From an uncultured Fibrobacter sp. (GTDB lineage: Bacteria; Fibrobacterota; Fibrobacteria; Fibrobacterales; Fibrobacteraceae), in the NCBI GenBank assembly GCA_947306025.1, contig CAMZFJ010000181.1, forward strand, positions 1-5,155: a stretch of 5,155 bases of DNA. Direction: 5' to 3'. This document shows, one piece after another, positions 4,974 to 5,155 of the stretch. Made by a program: the position numbers and the translations under genes. The notes beneath the pieces were generated by a model. The model made no database searches, had not been told where the DNA came from, and worked only from the letters and a program-made list of their open reading frames with translations. Numbering within the stretch: the first letter of the stretch is position 1; every line of letters starts with the position of its first letter.

Positions 4974-5155
4974 ATGAGGCCTTTGTTTGGTTTAATTCTG
5001 TTGCTCCTTTCAACTGCGCTCTTTGCCGAGACGCAGGAACAAGCTTATTATCGCGCGTTGAAATTGGAAGAAGCGGGCGATATTCCTGCTGCACTCCAAG
5101 CATTTGAAGAGGCGGCCGCATTGCCGGGTGAATACACCGAAGAAATTCAGGGAAT
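4974..5155 (+). CDS. Exported TPR-like protein, 5' end only
   Basis: The frame starts at ATG directly after the previous TAA (TAAATG) and is still open at the right edge: 60 complete codons plus two bases. The N-terminus MRPLFGLILLLLSTALFA followed by ETQ is a signal peptide with likely cleavage after the Ala at residue 18. Residues about 24-50, starting AYYRALKLEEAGDIPAALQ and continuing with AFEEAAALPG, match the first tetratricopeptide repeat of a TPR protein. A purine-rich AGAGAAAG stretch just upstream may serve as a weak ribosome site, and the abutting stop suggests translational coupling. It is likely a second TPR scaffold of the same envelope-linked operon. Total length and later domains cannot be known from this window. 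Confidence 0.8.
   Translation, partial: MRPLFGLILLLLSTALFAETQEQAYYRALKLEEAGDIPAALQAFEEAAALPGEYTEEIQG

Noticed and set aside
4798..5121. Open frames on both strands at 4798-5121 and 4919-5107
   Set aside because: They conflict with the secreted-protein gene and with the signal-peptide/TPR frame that starts at 4974 and remains open to the edge.

Overview
The window most resembles a Fibrobacter (Fibrobacterota) chromosome, probably F. succinogenes or a relative. The basis is moderate GC, codon choice, a DUF3332-type lipoprotein, and a gene-free stretch rich in CTAC-type 7-mers that I associate from memory with Fibrobacter intergenic DNA. No database was consulted, so the assignment is an inference.

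Layout. Positions 1-305 hold a perfect hairpin at the left edge and an open plus-strand frame of unknown nature, possibly the end of an upstream gene or a decayed element. Positions 405-842 are a small DUF3332-like lipoprotein gene with a clear Shine-Dalgarno site, highly biased codons and a strong rho-independent terminator (867-899). Positions 900-1056 are gene-free and carry an imperfect inverted repeat, a 7x7-bp tandem repeat and a short promoter-like AT-rich segment.

From 1057 to the right edge lies a tightly packed plus-strand gene set, probably one operon. It encodes a TPR lipoprotein (1057-1779), a membrane-anchored Ser/Thr-kinase-like protein (1776-2966, overlapping its neighbour by ATGA), a GAF-AAA+-Fis sigma54-dependent activator (2989-4443), a secreted Lys/Glu/Pro-rich protein (4482-4973) and the 5' end of an exported TPR-like protein (4974 onward, cut by the window). 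The junctions are -4, +22, +38 and 0 nt, with no terminator seen between them.

Working idea (inference). The operon looks like an envelope-linked signalling unit. The lipoprotein and exported proteins would sit in the periplasm or outer membrane. The one-pass kinase, with a cytoplasmic catalytic domain and a roughly 50-residue tail across the membrane, could pass a signal to the sigma54 activator, which has a GAF domain in place of a response-regulator receiver. The kinase is atypical: HGD instead of HRD, DCG instead of DFG, an enlarged catalytic-loop-to-DCG segment, and a very short activation segment without Ser or Thr. I found no CRISPR array, tRNA, rRNA or confident insertion sequence.
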